From NCBI GenBank assembly GCA_048264125.1, contig JBLXDM010000012.1:1-64000 (forward strand): a stretch of 64,000 nucleotides of DNA. Direction: 5' to 3'. Positions 15,949 to 24,593 of this stretch are shown here, one piece after another (within the stretch, counting starts at the first letter, position 1; every line of letters starts with the position of its first letter). Below the pieces are notes generated by a model. It was not told where the DNA came from. It ran no database searches and worked only from the letters and a program-made list of their open reading frames with translations. This stretch comes from M1-B18 sp048264125 (GTDB lineage Bacteria; Bacillota; Clostridia; Peptostreptococcales; Natronincolaceae). Made by a program: the position numbers and the translations under genes.

Positions 15949-17391
15949 TTATAGCTCCATAGATATAAACTTTGTCTCCAGAAATTCCTCCAGGCCGTAT
16001 TTTCCACCCTCTCTGCCTATTCCGCTTTCCTTCATTCCACCAAAGGGAGCCTGAGCAGTGGAGGGTCTTCCGTCATTTACACCGATTATTCCAAACTCCA
16101 GTGCCTCCGACACCCTCATGGACTTGGATAGGGATTCGGTAAACAAATATGCCGCCAGTCCATAATTTGTTGCATTGGCTGCAGATACTGCCTCCTCCTC
16201 TGTGCTAAAGGATATGATCGGTATGACGGGGCCAAAGGTCTCCTCAGTGCTGATGATCATATCCTTACGTATACCGGAAATAATGGTGGGCTCTATGAAA
16301 TAGCCTCCCTTTTCGGTAGCTCCTACATGCTTTAAGCCCCCGCCATACTCCAGTACAGCCCCCTTTTCCAGTGCATCCTCTATGTGTCGCTTCACCTTTA
16401 TATAGCTTTTACTATCGATAAGGGGCCCTATATCGGTATCTGCCTCAAAGCCGTCCCCCAGCTTCATGGTCTTCAGCCTCTCCGCCAGCCTCTTGATAAA
16501 TTCCTCTCTGATGCCTTCCTGTATATAAAAGCGATTTGTAGATATGCAGGTCTGTCCGCAATTTCTAAGCTTGGTGGCAATCGCTCCCTCTACGGCTTTG
16601 TCTAAGTCTGCATCGTCAAAAACCAACATTGGTGCATGGCCTCCCAGCTCCAGCGAAACCTTTTTTACTGTAGCTGCCGCCTGCTGCATTAAGAGCTTAC
16701 CGACCTCCGTGGAGCCGGTAAAGGTAAGCTTTTTAACCCTATGGTCCCCCATTAATGCCCCTCCTATTTCATCAGCGGGCCCTGCGACAAGGTTCACCAC
16801 TCCCTTGGGAAGTCCTGCCTTTTCCAGCAGCTCCATTATTTTTATTGCCGTAATAGGTGTTTGGGTTGCAGGCTTAAGAACAACCGTGCAGCCCGCCGCC
16901 AAAGCAGGCGCTATTTTTCTAGTTACCATAGCTGCAGGAAAATTCCATGGGGTAATTGCCGCCACAACTCCAATCGGCTGCTTCAGTACCATGATTCTCT
17001 TATTCATATACCAAGATGGGAGAGTTTCCCCATATATCCTTTTTGCCTCCTCTGAGTACCATTCTAAAAAGCTGGCGGCATAGGCCACCTCTCCCTCGGC
17101 CTCCTTCAATGGCTTTCCCTGCTCTAGGGTCATAATCTCTGCAATCGCCCTTTTATTCTCCATCAAAAGCTCATAAGCCCTTCTAAGTATAGCACCTCTT
17201 TCATTGGGTGGGGTTATAGACCATTTTTTATATGCCTCCGCCGCTGCATCAATAGCCCTTTTAGTCTCGGCTGCTCCTGCCTTTGATACCTTTCCTATCA
17301 CTAGGCCTGTGGATGGGTTTACCACCTCAAAAACCTCTTCACTGTCTGAAGCAACCCATTCTCCGTCAATGTATAGCCTGTAGCTTTTCAT
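15949..17391 (-). CDS. gabD: NAD(P)-dependent aldehyde dehydrogenase (succinate-semialdehyde type)
   Basis: A 480-residue aldehyde dehydrogenase. The catalytic cysteine lies in 'NCGQTCISTNRF' and the general base in 'LELGGHAPMLVFDDADLD'; 'TPWNFPAAM' marks the cofactor site. The overall sequence is most like the succinate-semialdehyde/glutarate-semialdehyde group, though the exact substrate is inference. The start at 17391 was chosen because GGAGGG lies 7 bases upstream; the frame extends five codons further. No GABA or lysine pathway gene is adjacent. Confidence 0.85.
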   Translation of the reverse strand: MKSYRLYIDGEWVASDSEEVFEVVNPSTGLVIGKVSKAGAAETKRAIDAAAEAYKKWSITPPNERGAILRRAYELLMENKRAIAEIMTLEQGKPLKEAEGEVAYAASFLEWYSEEAKRIYGETLPSWYMNKRIMVLKQPIGVVAAITPWNFPAAMVTRKIAPALAAGCTVVLKPATQTPITAIKIMELLEKAGLPKGVVNLVAGPADEIGGALMGDHRVKKLTFTGSTEVGKLLMQQAAATVKKVSLELGGHAPMLVFDDADLDKAVEGAIATKLRNCGQTCISTNRFYIQEGIREEFIKRLAERLKTMKLGDGFEADTDIGPLIDSKSYIKVKRHIEDALEKGAVLEYGGGLKHVGATEKGGYFIEPTIISGIRKDMIISTEETFGPVIPIISFSTEEEAVSAANATNYGLAAYLFTESLSKSMRVSEALEFGIIGVNDGRPSTAQAPFGGMKESGIGREGGKYGLEEFLETKFISMEL

Positions 17392-17581
17392 TTTTCTTCC
17401 CTCCATTTTTCTAATGGTTTTATTTTATTTTATTTATATGCTTTATATGCTTCTATTCAATGCTTTAAAAAAATAAGGCCTCCTAATCTCTATTAGAAAA
17501 CCCTATTTTATATAGGCTCAATAGCCTTATGCTGCATTGCGTTGATGAGCTTATTTTATGTATACCCTCCCATAATCCTCT

Positions 17582-18781
17582 TCAAACCTGAGGATTATGG
17601 TTTAAAAATCGCAATACATTCATCACCTGAAGCTTAACCCCTACAGCCAGACAGTCCTCATCTATGTCAAACATATTGTTATGCCCCGGATGGCTAGCAT
17701 TTTTCTCTGGATTCCCGCTGCCCAGCCTGAAAAAGGCACCGGGAACCTGCTGAAGAAAATAAGCAAAATCCTCTACCCCCATGCTGGCCTTGCCTATCTC
17801 AACAACTTTATCTAAGCCCAATAGCTCTATTCCGTTTTCCTTTATTATATCCACTGCAGCTTTATGATTTATAAGGGTAGGATAGCCCTCCTGCAGCTCT
17901 ATGTCGTAGCCTCCTCCCATACCCTCCGTTACTCCCTTCATCAGCAGCTCTATTCTCTCTAGAGTTTGCGCCCGCAGCTTTTCCTCCAGAGTCCTTATGG
18001 TCCCCGTCAGCTCTACCCTATCTGCTATTATATTGGCTAATTCTCCGCCCTTTATTACGCCAAGGGTGATGACAGCCGCCTCTCTGGGGTCGGTATTTCT
18101 GCTAACTACCGTCTGTAGCGCAGTTATAGCATATCCCGCTAGGGCTATGGCATCTATTCCCTTATGAGGATATGCCCCATGACAGCTCCTTCCCTTCAGG
18201 GTTATTCGAATTGCATCAGAGGAGGCATTCATCTGTCCATATCTCACTCCAATGCTGCCGGATGCTATTTCAGGTGTAACATGCAATCCAAAAATCATAT
18301 CCACCACAGGATTTTCCAGCACCCCATCCTCTATCATGGGCTTTGCTCCTCCTACGGTTTCCTCTGCTGGTTGAAAAATCAGCTTTACATTTCCCTTTAG
18401 CAGGTGACTGCTTTTCTTCAATATTCTCGCTGCCCCCAGCTGTACCGTCATGTGGGCATCATGGCCACAGGCGTGCATTTTACCGACTTCTCTTGATTTA
18501 TAGGCTACCTGCTTGATATCGGTTATGGGCAATGCATCCATATCTGCCCTCAAGGCTACGGTTTTACCCTCCTGATCGCCCTCTATAAGGGCCTCAATTC
18601 CATTATGCTGTTTAAATTCTCTAAAGGGGATACCCATTTCCTTTAAGTATTTTATGATTTTTTCCTTCGTTCTGAACTCTTCAGTTGAAAGCTCCGGGTA
18701 CATGTGAAGGTCTCGTCGCACATGGATTAACCAATCCCGGATCTGATCAATCTCCCAATTAATGTCCTTGTATTTCATCAT
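17582..18781 (-). CDS. M20 family amidohydrolase
   Basis: A 399-residue metallo-amidohydrolase of the M20D type (hippurate/N-acetyl-amino-acid hydrolases). Metal and catalytic motifs are 'RADMDALPI', 'HACGHDAHMT' (about 102-111), 'FQPAEE' (about 138-143) and 'GVEDFAYFLQQVPG' near the end. A dimerisation insert occupies the middle. It probably cleaves N-acyl or aromatic amides of amino acids or auxin-like conjugates; the physiological substrate cannot be read. Ribosome binding site AAGGAGAG. Monocistronic. Confidence 0.88.
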   Translation of the reverse strand: MMKYKDINWEIDQIRDWLIHVRRDLHMYPELSTEEFRTKEKIIKYLKEMGIPFREFKQHNGIEALIEGDQEGKTVALRADMDALPITDIKQVAYKSREVGKMHACGHDAHMTVQLGAARILKKSSHLLKGNVKLIFQPAEETVGGAKPMIEDGVLENPVVDMIFGLHVTPEIASGSIGVRYGQMNASSDAIRITLKGRSCHGAYPHKGIDAIALAGYAITALQTVVSRNTDPREAAVITLGVIKGGELANIIADRVELTGTIRTLEEKLRAQTLERIELLMKGVTEGMGGGYDIELQEGYPTLINHKAAVDIIKENGIELLGLDKVVEIGKASMGVEDFAYFLQQVPGAFFRLGSGNPEKNASHPGHNNMFDIDEDCLAVGVKLQVMNVLRFLNHNPQV

Positions 18782-19098
18782 GGTATTATAGCACTCTCCT
18801 TTATAATCAATAACCCCCCCTCAGCATTTATACCAGCCTCTCCCCCAGAGAAAGGGTAATATTGGGGCTGAAACGGATTTCCAAGTGTAGGCTTTTTGAT
18901 GAGTATAATTATTTCCCGGAAAATATCCTGTATACATCGGCTCTCCTCTGAGGCAAAGCCTAATTTACCAGCTATTTTTATTATATCACCTTTTAATTCC
19001 TCTGGGCTTTACCTATTTACACCTCTGTGATATCTCCAATGACGTATATTGTTAAGAATATTTATAATCCTATAATATGTCTATCACCAGAGTTTTTG
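18782..19098. other. Intergenic between divergent genes
   Basis: Divergent spacer between the amidohydrolase and uppP. I found no RNA, repeat or reading frame with a good ribosome binding site. Confidence 0.5.
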
Positions 19099-19107
19099 TG
19101 TTATAAT
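19099..19107 (+). promoter_or_regulatory. Extended -10 promoter of uppP
   Basis: TGTTATAAT (TG at 19099-19100, TATAAT at 19102-19107) about 30 bases before the ribosome binding site of uppP. The -35 region is weak. Confidence 0.4.
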
Positions 19108-19147
19108 CTTAAACAGTGAATATATTATCAAAGAAGGAGGTATCAGC

Positions 19148-19978
19148 ATGAATATTATTAAAGCTATTATATTAGGCATCGTGCAGGGTCTGACGGAGTT
19201 TTTGCCAGTCAGCAGCTCAGGACATCTGGCAGTTGCGCAGCATCTATTAAATGTTCCCGAGGACAAAATTGTATTCCTTACTGTGCTATTGCATTTTGGA
19301 ACCTTGTTGTCGGTTTTCTTTATATATTCAAAGGACATATATATGATAACCGTGGAATTTATAAAAATGCTCCTTGAATTTATCACCGGCAAAGGCTTTA
19401 AGGTAAACAACGAATACAGGACACTGGGCATCATGATTATTATAGCTACGATTCCTACAGGCATCATGGGATTATTTTTCAAGGACCTCTTTACCAGCTT
19501 TTATTCCTCAACCTTGATTATAGGTATCGCATTGATGATAACCGGTACCCTTTTATGGTTTGCTGAAAAGGCCAATAGCGGCAAGCGAAGCATTCAACAT
19601 ATGCGCTGGTATGATGCTGCCATAGTAGGTATTTTTCAAGGCCTTGCCATCACACCCGGTATCTCAAGGTCCGGCTCCACCATCGTTGGCTCTCTCTTTA
19701 GAGGCTTTAATAAGGAGCTGGCTACAAGATTTTCATTTCTAATCTCAATACCGGCTATTTTAGGTGCTACGGTTTTCCAGGTTAAGGACGCTATGGAAAT
19801 GGGTCTGGGGGATTTCACCTTCGGTATTCTTCTGGCGGGTATTTTATCTGCTTTTCTGGCGGGTATATTGGCCATAAGGGCTCTTATAAACTTTATAAAA
19901 AAGGAAAAGCTGTATTATTTCTCCTTCTATACCTGGACAGCTGGAGCAATTGTAATCATAGTTTCCCTACTAAATTAA
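19148..19978 (+). CDS. uppP: Undecaprenyl-diphosphatase
   Basis: A 276-residue membrane protein of the BacA/UppP family. The two conserved motifs are 'GLTEFLPVSSSGHL' (about 16-29) and 'PGISRSGSTI' (about 171-180), both contributing to the active site facing the outside. It dephosphorylates undecaprenyl diphosphate so the lipid carrier can be reused in cell wall synthesis, and gives some bacitracin tolerance. GGAGG ribosome binding site; monocistronic with its own terminator. Confidence 0.95.
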   Translation: MNIIKAIILGIVQGLTEFLPVSSSGHLAVAQHLLNVPEDKIVFLTVLLHFGTLLSVFFIYSKDIYMITVEFIKMLLEFITGKGFKVNNEYRTLGIMIIIATIPTGIMGLFFKDLFTSFYSSTLIIGIALMITGTLLWFAEKANSGKRSIQHMRWYDAAIVGIFQGLAITPGISRSGSTIVGSLFRGFNKELATRFSFLISIPAILGATVFQVKDAMEMGLGDFTFGILLAGILSAFLAGILAIRALINFIKKEKLYYFSFYTWTAGAIVIIVSLLN

Positions 19979-20009
19979 AGAACCTCGTATTAAACAAGGT
20001 TCTTTTTTT
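19978..20009 (+). terminator. Rho-independent terminator
   Basis: AAAGAACCT/AGGTTCTTT hairpin followed by a run of T, starting at the uppP stop codon. Confidence 0.9.
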
Positions 20010-20021
20010 ATTCATACTTTA

Positions 20022-20732
20022 TTATTTTTGAGACTCTGCCGTCAGCCTTGGGAATAGTATATTGTTTTCTAAATGAATATGCTGAAATAAATCCCATTCC
20101 AATGCTTCAAGTCCCTTGTAGGTCAGTACATAGCTACCGCAGCCATCCGTCGGAGGCATATAATTGTCGGTAAGCTCCCTTAGCTCCTTCAATATATCTC
20201 CTGCTCCCTCATGCTCCTCCTCCAGCTCTTCATTCACTCTATATATTTCATCCAAAAGCCTTTGTGAGGGCTTTGCTTCATAGGCCTTTGCCAAAGGAAA
20301 CAGCACCTCCTCCTCCTTGATCATGTGCTGCTCCAGCTCCATTTCTAGATTGTGGAACAGTCTGTGAATTCTACTAAGCTCTGGATGAAGCTGTCCATGG
20401 ACCCTCAGTATTTTACCTATAAGGCTCCTTAGCTTCGGTAGCTCTTTAGTCAGATATGCATGGTGGGTATTTAATATATAGTCAATCAGCTTACCATAGG
20501 CCATTGTTCTAAAGCCCTTGTCCTCAGCCGCAATTGTCTGCAGCTGCTGTTGTGCCTCCCTCAACTCCTCCAGTAGCCTTTCCAGAGATATGTTCTGCTC
20601 TGCCGCCACACTGCTAAGGCTTCTGCCGCCACCGCAGCAGAAATCTATTTTGTATTCCTTAAAAATTTCTGCAGCCTTAGGAAGGCTTGCCACCACTTCA
20701 CCTATTGATTCATTTCCCTTAAGTTCCTTCAT
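20022..20732 (-). CDS. ric: Iron-sulfur cluster repair di-iron protein
   Basis: A 236-residue RIC (ScdA/YtfE) protein. The N-terminal ScdA_N domain has the 'DFCCGGG' cysteine motif (about 31-37); the C-terminal hemerythrin-like four-helix bundle carries the expected spaced histidines ('THHAYL', 'HRLFHNLE', 'EQHMIKEEEVLFP', 'HEGAGD', 'HIHLENNILFP') for a di-iron site. It repairs Fe-S clusters damaged by nitric oxide or oxidative stress. Monocistronic. Confidence 0.93.
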   Translation of the reverse strand: MKELKGNESIGEVVASLPKAAEIFKEYKIDFCCGGGRSLSSVAAEQNISLERLLEELREAQQQLQTIAAEDKGFRTMAYGKLIDYILNTHHAYLTKELPKLRSLIGKILRVHGQLHPELSRIHRLFHNLEMELEQHMIKEEEVLFPLAKAYEAKPSQRLLDEIYRVNEELEEEHEGAGDILKELRELTDNYMPPTDGCGSYVLTYKGLEALEWDLFQHIHLENNILFPRLTAESQK

Positions 20733-20820
20733 ATGATAACCTCCTGTTTTTTTCTTTCTTGTATAGGATTATCATATAATAGGATTTGTTTAATTTCTTT
20801 GATTCAACTCACATTATAAA

Positions 20821-21147
20821 TTATTTTTTTCTTGTCCATCGATTTGCGTCTCTGATATTGAATTTTTCCATCATCTTTAAAAATGCACCTTCTATGTCCA
20901 GCTCCAGGGAATTAGCAAAGCATAGCAAAATAAAAAGACAGTCTGCCAATTCCATTTCAATTGAATTTTCTGGCTCATCCTCCCGTTTTGGCTTTTCTCC
21001 ATGATGGTGGTTTACTTCTCTTGCCAGCTCCCCTACCTCTTCGGTAAGTCTGGCCATCAGAGCCAGTGGACTGAAATAACCCTCCTCAAATTGGCCTATA
21101 TAGTCATTGACTATGCCTCTCATTTGTTGTAATGTCATTTCCTTCAT
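20821..21147 (-). CDS. MazG-like nucleotide pyrophosphohydrolase
   Basis: A 108-residue single-domain MazG-like protein, close in length to Bacillus YpjD. The magnesium-binding pattern is visible as 'LTEEVGELAREVN' and 'EMELADCLFILLC'. It would hydrolyse nucleoside triphosphates to monophosphates, in housecleaning of abnormal nucleotides. It ends near a divergent pair and starts 12 bases after the stop of the antiporter gene, so the two are probably co-transcribed. Confidence 0.88.
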   Translation of the reverse strand: MKEMTLQQMRGIVNDYIGQFEEGYFSPLALMARLTEEVGELAREVNHHHGEKPKREDEPENSIEMELADCLFILLCFANSLELDIEGAFLKMMEKFNIRDANRWTRKK

Positions 21148-21159
21148 CCTTTTTCCTCC

Positions 21160-22335
21160 CTATTCTAAAAGATGCTTCCCTGCCACCTTTATTCCTATAG
21201 CTCCCAAGGGTGCTGTTATAACTATTGATAACACTGCTAGGGCTAAAATCAATTCACCGGACTCAACGCCTGCCGCCAATGGAACCGCTCCTATTGCCGC
21301 CTGAACCGTGGCCTTTGGTATATAGGATATGATACAAAAAAGCTTTTCCTTATCGTTAAGCTCTGAGCCCCATAGGGACATATATACCCCGAAGCTTCTG
21401 GCAATAAGCCCTAGAAGTATGATAATTAGGCCTATAATCCCTGCATCCGCTGCCACATATATATTTACCTGAGCTCCAACCAACACAAATAATAGCAGCT
21501 CTGCAAAAACCCATATTTTGTTGAACTTCGAGGATAGCCTCATGGCTATCGTAGGCTTTTTCTCCAATAGTACAAAGCCTATTGTCATAACCCCTAAGAG
21601 GCTGGCAATTGGTATAATGCTTGCAGCGGCCTCCTCTAGGGTTGTTAATAAAATGGCTGCCCCCATCAGCATTAATGCCTTTTTCGTATCCCTTATGGCG
21701 TAATTATTGAAAATATATACAAATAAAACAGCCACCAACAGCCCCAGCAGCATGCCTAGCATTATTGAAATGGGTATGTTGATCATTTGCCTCAGGAGAT
21801 TTATGTTCTTTCCGCCATAGGCACCCAGCAGAGCCGAAAAAATTGTTATTGCAACCACATCGTCAATAGAGGCCCCTGCCAGTATAATTGTTGGTATGCC
21901 CTTTTTTTCTCCCTTATTCTGCTCTATCAGCTCCAGCATCGAAGGCACCACCACAGCCGGAGAAACCGCCGCTATTATAAAGCCCAGAATACCAGCCTCT
22001 AGTCTTGATATTCCAAGGAACCTGCTGCCTACAAAAAGTATTGTCATGCCCTCTATTACTCCCGGTATAAAGCTAAGCCTAAAGGCATATTTACCCACCT
22101 TGTTTAGGGTATCTCTTTTAATGCCCAAGCCTGCTCTAAGAAGTATGACGATAAGTGCTATCTTCCTTAAATCCGCAGAAATAAATATGAGTTTTTCATC
22201 CAGCAGGTTTAATCCATAGGGGCCTATAATAACCCCCAGAATTAACATCCCCAATAAACCCGGCAGATGTATTTTGGTAAAGAGCTGATTCATCAGCAAG
22301 CCTATAAGTATGATTAGTGCCAAGCTAAAAGCCAT
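21160..22335 (-). CDS. Cation:proton antiporter, CPA family
   Basis: A 391-residue membrane protein with 11-12 hydrophobic segments. The ion-binding region is visible as 'AAVSPAVVVPSML' and 'GASIDDVVAITIFSAL' (about 165-180), with the Asp-Asp pair used by CPA2-type exchangers. It is shorter than KefB-type proteins and lacks a regulatory C-terminal domain. It should exchange sodium or potassium for protons. It is followed closely by the MazG-like gene. Confidence 0.85.
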   Translation of the reverse strand: MAFSLALIILIGLLMNQLFTKIHLPGLLGMLILGVIIGPYGLNLLDEKLIFISADLRKIALIVILLRAGLGIKRDTLNKVGKYAFRLSFIPGVIEGMTILFVGSRFLGISRLEAGILGFIIAAVSPAVVVPSMLELIEQNKGEKKGIPTIILAGASIDDVVAITIFSALLGAYGGKNINLLRQMINIPISIMLGMLLGLLVAVLFVYIFNNYAIRDTKKALMLMGAAILLTTLEEAAASIIPIASLLGVMTIGFVLLEKKPTIAMRLSSKFNKIWVFAELLLFVLVGAQVNIYVAADAGIIGLIIILLGLIARSFGVYMSLWGSELNDKEKLFCIISYIPKATVQAAIGAVPLAAGVESGELILALAVLSIVITAPLGAIGIKVAGKHLLE

Positions 22336-22378
22336 ATCTGCAACAACCTCCCTGCTTTTATTATTTCATCGTTGTATC

Positions 22379-22420
22379 AAAAAAACCCCTACAAGACAAA
22401 ATAAAGCTGTCCTGTAGGAG
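22379..22420 (-). terminator. Rho-independent terminator
   Basis: Minus-strand CTCCTACAGGACA/TGTCTTGTAGGGG hairpin followed by seven T. It ends the acetyltransferase transcript. Confidence 0.9.
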
Positions 22421-22526
22421 TCATTAACTGCTTTAACAGTGGTTAAGGGTGAACTCCATCACCGCATTTCATATGTTATGTTCATTGTACCAAAGGAGAA
22501 ATATTTTTTCAATATCTCAGATAAAA

Positions 22527-23054
22527 TCAATCGCTATAACCTAAAAGCTCAAAATGTACTGAGTCAAGCCATTTGCTATTCACACAAATATACTGATGGG
22601 ATCTACCTACAAATTGAAATCTATTTTTTATCAGCACTATCTGTGAGCCAATATTCCCTGGGTCCGTCGATGCTTCTATCCTATGTAATCCATGGTGCTG
22701 GAAGGCCTCCTTTGCAACCAAGGAAACGGCCTCTGTAGCATAGCCCTGTCCATTATGCCTTTCTCCTATTCTATAGCCCAGCTCTGTTCTCTGAAAGATT
22801 CCCCTAAGTATTGAAAATAGGTTTATTCTTCCAACTATTTCCCCCTCACCATTTCTTATGATATGCATATAGCACAGGTCCATTTCGGCATCCCTTTCCG
22901 CCTCTTCAATGGATTTCTTAATATTGTCCAGAGTAAAAAAGCTCTCCTGTCTAGCGGGTATACTGGCCTCAAAGAATTTTCTGTTGTTATATTCAAATTC
23001 TAAGATTTCCTTTGCATCCGGCATAGAAATTTGATGTATGGTAACTCCTTTCAT
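22527..23054 (-). CDS. GNAT N-acetyltransferase, RimJ/RimL type
   Basis: A 175-residue acetyltransferase. The acetyl-CoA motif A is 'ELGYRIGERHNGQGYATEAVSLVAKEAF' (about 92-119) and motif B is 'RIEASTDPGNIGSQIVLIKNRFQFVG'. The order and length fit ribosomal-protein-serine acetyltransferase relatives, which act on protein N-termini or small substrates; the exact target is not readable. Monocistronic with its own terminator. Confidence 0.85.
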   Translation of the reverse strand: MKGVTIHQISMPDAKEILEFEYNNRKFFEASIPARQESFFTLDNIKKSIEEAERDAEMDLCYMHIIRNGEGEIVGRINLFSILRGIFQRTELGYRIGERHNGQGYATEAVSLVAKEAFQHHGLHRIEASTDPGNIGSQIVLIKNRFQFVGRSHQYICVNSKWLDSVHFELLGYSD

Positions 23055-23162
23055 CTAATCCCCTCCCATTATGAATATTATATACCGTCTTTATGGCATA
23101 ATAATTCTCTATAATTATAGCACAGGCTTTTCTGAAGTGCTGCTTTGATCGGAGGAATATTT

Positions 23163-24143
23163 ATGCTTAAACAGATGCTGAATCCCGATTTATATCATGG
23201 AGGACATCCTTGGAATGTCTTTGAGGGCTGGTATTTTAAGCTGACAGATGCAGTGGAAAACACATTTGCCTTTATTCCAGGTATTAGCTGGAGCAAAAGT
23301 GCAAAAGAAGCCCATAGCTTTATACAGGTACTGGAGGGTCCAAAGGGCAAATACAACTATCATAGCTTTCTACCCGAAGCCTTTACTGCCGGACAAAGCG
23401 CCTTCAGTGTATCTATCGACGATAATTACTTTTCCCTAGAGGAGCTTAGCTTGAATATAGACACAAAGGATCAACAGCTGAAGGGCCGTTTGTGCTTTTC
23501 TCGACATACTAAATGGCATGACAGTAAATTTGCCCCCGGCAGCATGGGCTTCTTTAACTTCATTCCCTTTATGCAATGCTATAGTCAGGTCTGCGCCATG
23601 AGCATGGCGGTGGAGGGTGAGCTAATAATAGATGGGGTAAGCTATTGCTTTGATGGAGGCTGGGGCTATGTGGAGAAGAACTGGGGGAGAGCCTTCCCTT
23701 ACTCCTGGATTTGGCTGCAATCCAATCGCTTTTCTGATCCCTCAATAGCGCTGAGCTGTTCTATAGGCAAGATACCCTTTTTATTTGGAAGCTTTCGAGG
23801 CTTTTTAGTGGGCTTGTGGTTTAATAATGACTTTATTAGCTTTACAACCATGAAGGGCTCCAGGGCAAAAATTCATCCTCTGGGGAGGGATGTTTTATTG
23901 GAGCTTCAAAATGATAAATATCGGCTCTATATAAAATCAGAGGCAGATATTAAGGATTTTATCCTATGCAGGGGGCCAAGAGACGGTAAAATGGTTCCGT
24001 TGGTGGAGGAATGTCTGAAGGGTAGGCTTTATATACACCTTTTGGAGCTTTCCAGCGGTAAAATATTGCTGGAGGACGTTGGCAGGGCTGCAGGCATTGA
24101 ATATGGTGGTGACATGATGCGGATTTTTAGCAAAAAAAAGTAG
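23163..24143 (+). CDS. Tocopherol cyclase family protein
   Basis: A 326-residue protein with the tocopherol cyclase-like signature: N-terminal 'HPWNVFEGWYFKL' , a central 'GWGYVEKNWGRAFPYSWIWLQSN' and repeated aromatic beta-strands. In plants and cyanobacteria the family closes the chroman ring of vitamin E; in anaerobic Firmicutes its role is unknown and it probably acts on another lipid-like substrate. The start at 23163 follows GGAGG; a TTG further upstream lacks a site. No isoprenoid quinone genes are adjacent. Confidence 0.8.
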   Translation: MLKQMLNPDLYHGGHPWNVFEGWYFKLTDAVENTFAFIPGISWSKSAKEAHSFIQVLEGPKGKYNYHSFLPEAFTAGQSAFSVSIDDNYFSLEELSLNIDTKDQQLKGRLCFSRHTKWHDSKFAPGSMGFFNFIPFMQCYSQVCAMSMAVEGELIIDGVSYCFDGGWGYVEKNWGRAFPYSWIWLQSNRFSDPSIALSCSIGKIPFLFGSFRGFLVGLWFNNDFISFTTMKGSRAKIHPLGRDVLLELQNDKYRLYIKSEADIKDFILCRGPRDGKMVPLVEECLKGRLYIHLLELSSGKILLEDVGRAAGIEYGGDMMRIFSKKK

Positions 24144-24170
24144 GCAGCTGAAGTGCCCACAGTTTTATTA

Positions 24171-24446
24171 CTAATAAAAGTTAAAGGTATATGCCTTTAC
24201 TATTTTATCCTTGACCTCCCAGTGGCATTTTAAGCCCTTTGAAAAGGTCACCAGCATATTTTCGTGTAAACGGTGCTTTTCCTCACCTATGGTTACTATT
24301 ACCTCGCCCTCGAATATATAGGCCGTCTCCTCCTCAGGATATTCCCAGTCGAAGCTGCTGGGGAGGCATTCCCATCGGTTCCAGCTGTCTAGTCCCAGCT
24401 CCTTTGCTCCCTTACGGCTTAGCTTTTCTATTTTTATTCCCATCAT
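24171..24446 (-). CDS. Small cupin-domain protein
   Basis: A 91-residue single-cupin protein with 'EYPEEETAYIFEGEVIVTIGEEKHRLHENMLVTFSKGLKCHWEV', a compact beta-barrel pattern of the cupin_3 type. Most metal-ligand positions of classical cupins are reduced to Glu/His in 'EEETAYIFEGE' and 'KHRLHE'. It is the length of stand-alone domains that bind small ligands. Function unknown. It is convergent with the tocopherol cyclase-like gene. Confidence 0.75.
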   Translation of the reverse strand: MMGIKIEKLSRKGAKELGLDSWNRWECLPSSFDWEYPEEETAYIFEGEVIVTIGEEKHRLHENMLVTFSKGLKCHWEVKDKIVKAYTFNFY

Positions 24447-24593
24447 AAATTATACACCTCTGATATATTAGCGTTATGTTATTCGTGTCTTTTGCATAGG
24501 ACCATGAGCCTATTTCACTTCAAATATATAGTATTATAACATAATATTATTAATATTTATACAGAGATGATATTTAAATGTTCGGCGTTTAAT

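Noticed and set aside
17570..17610. Inverted repeat at the end of the amidohydrolase gene as a terminator
   Set aside because: The stem includes the stop codon and is not followed by a T-run.
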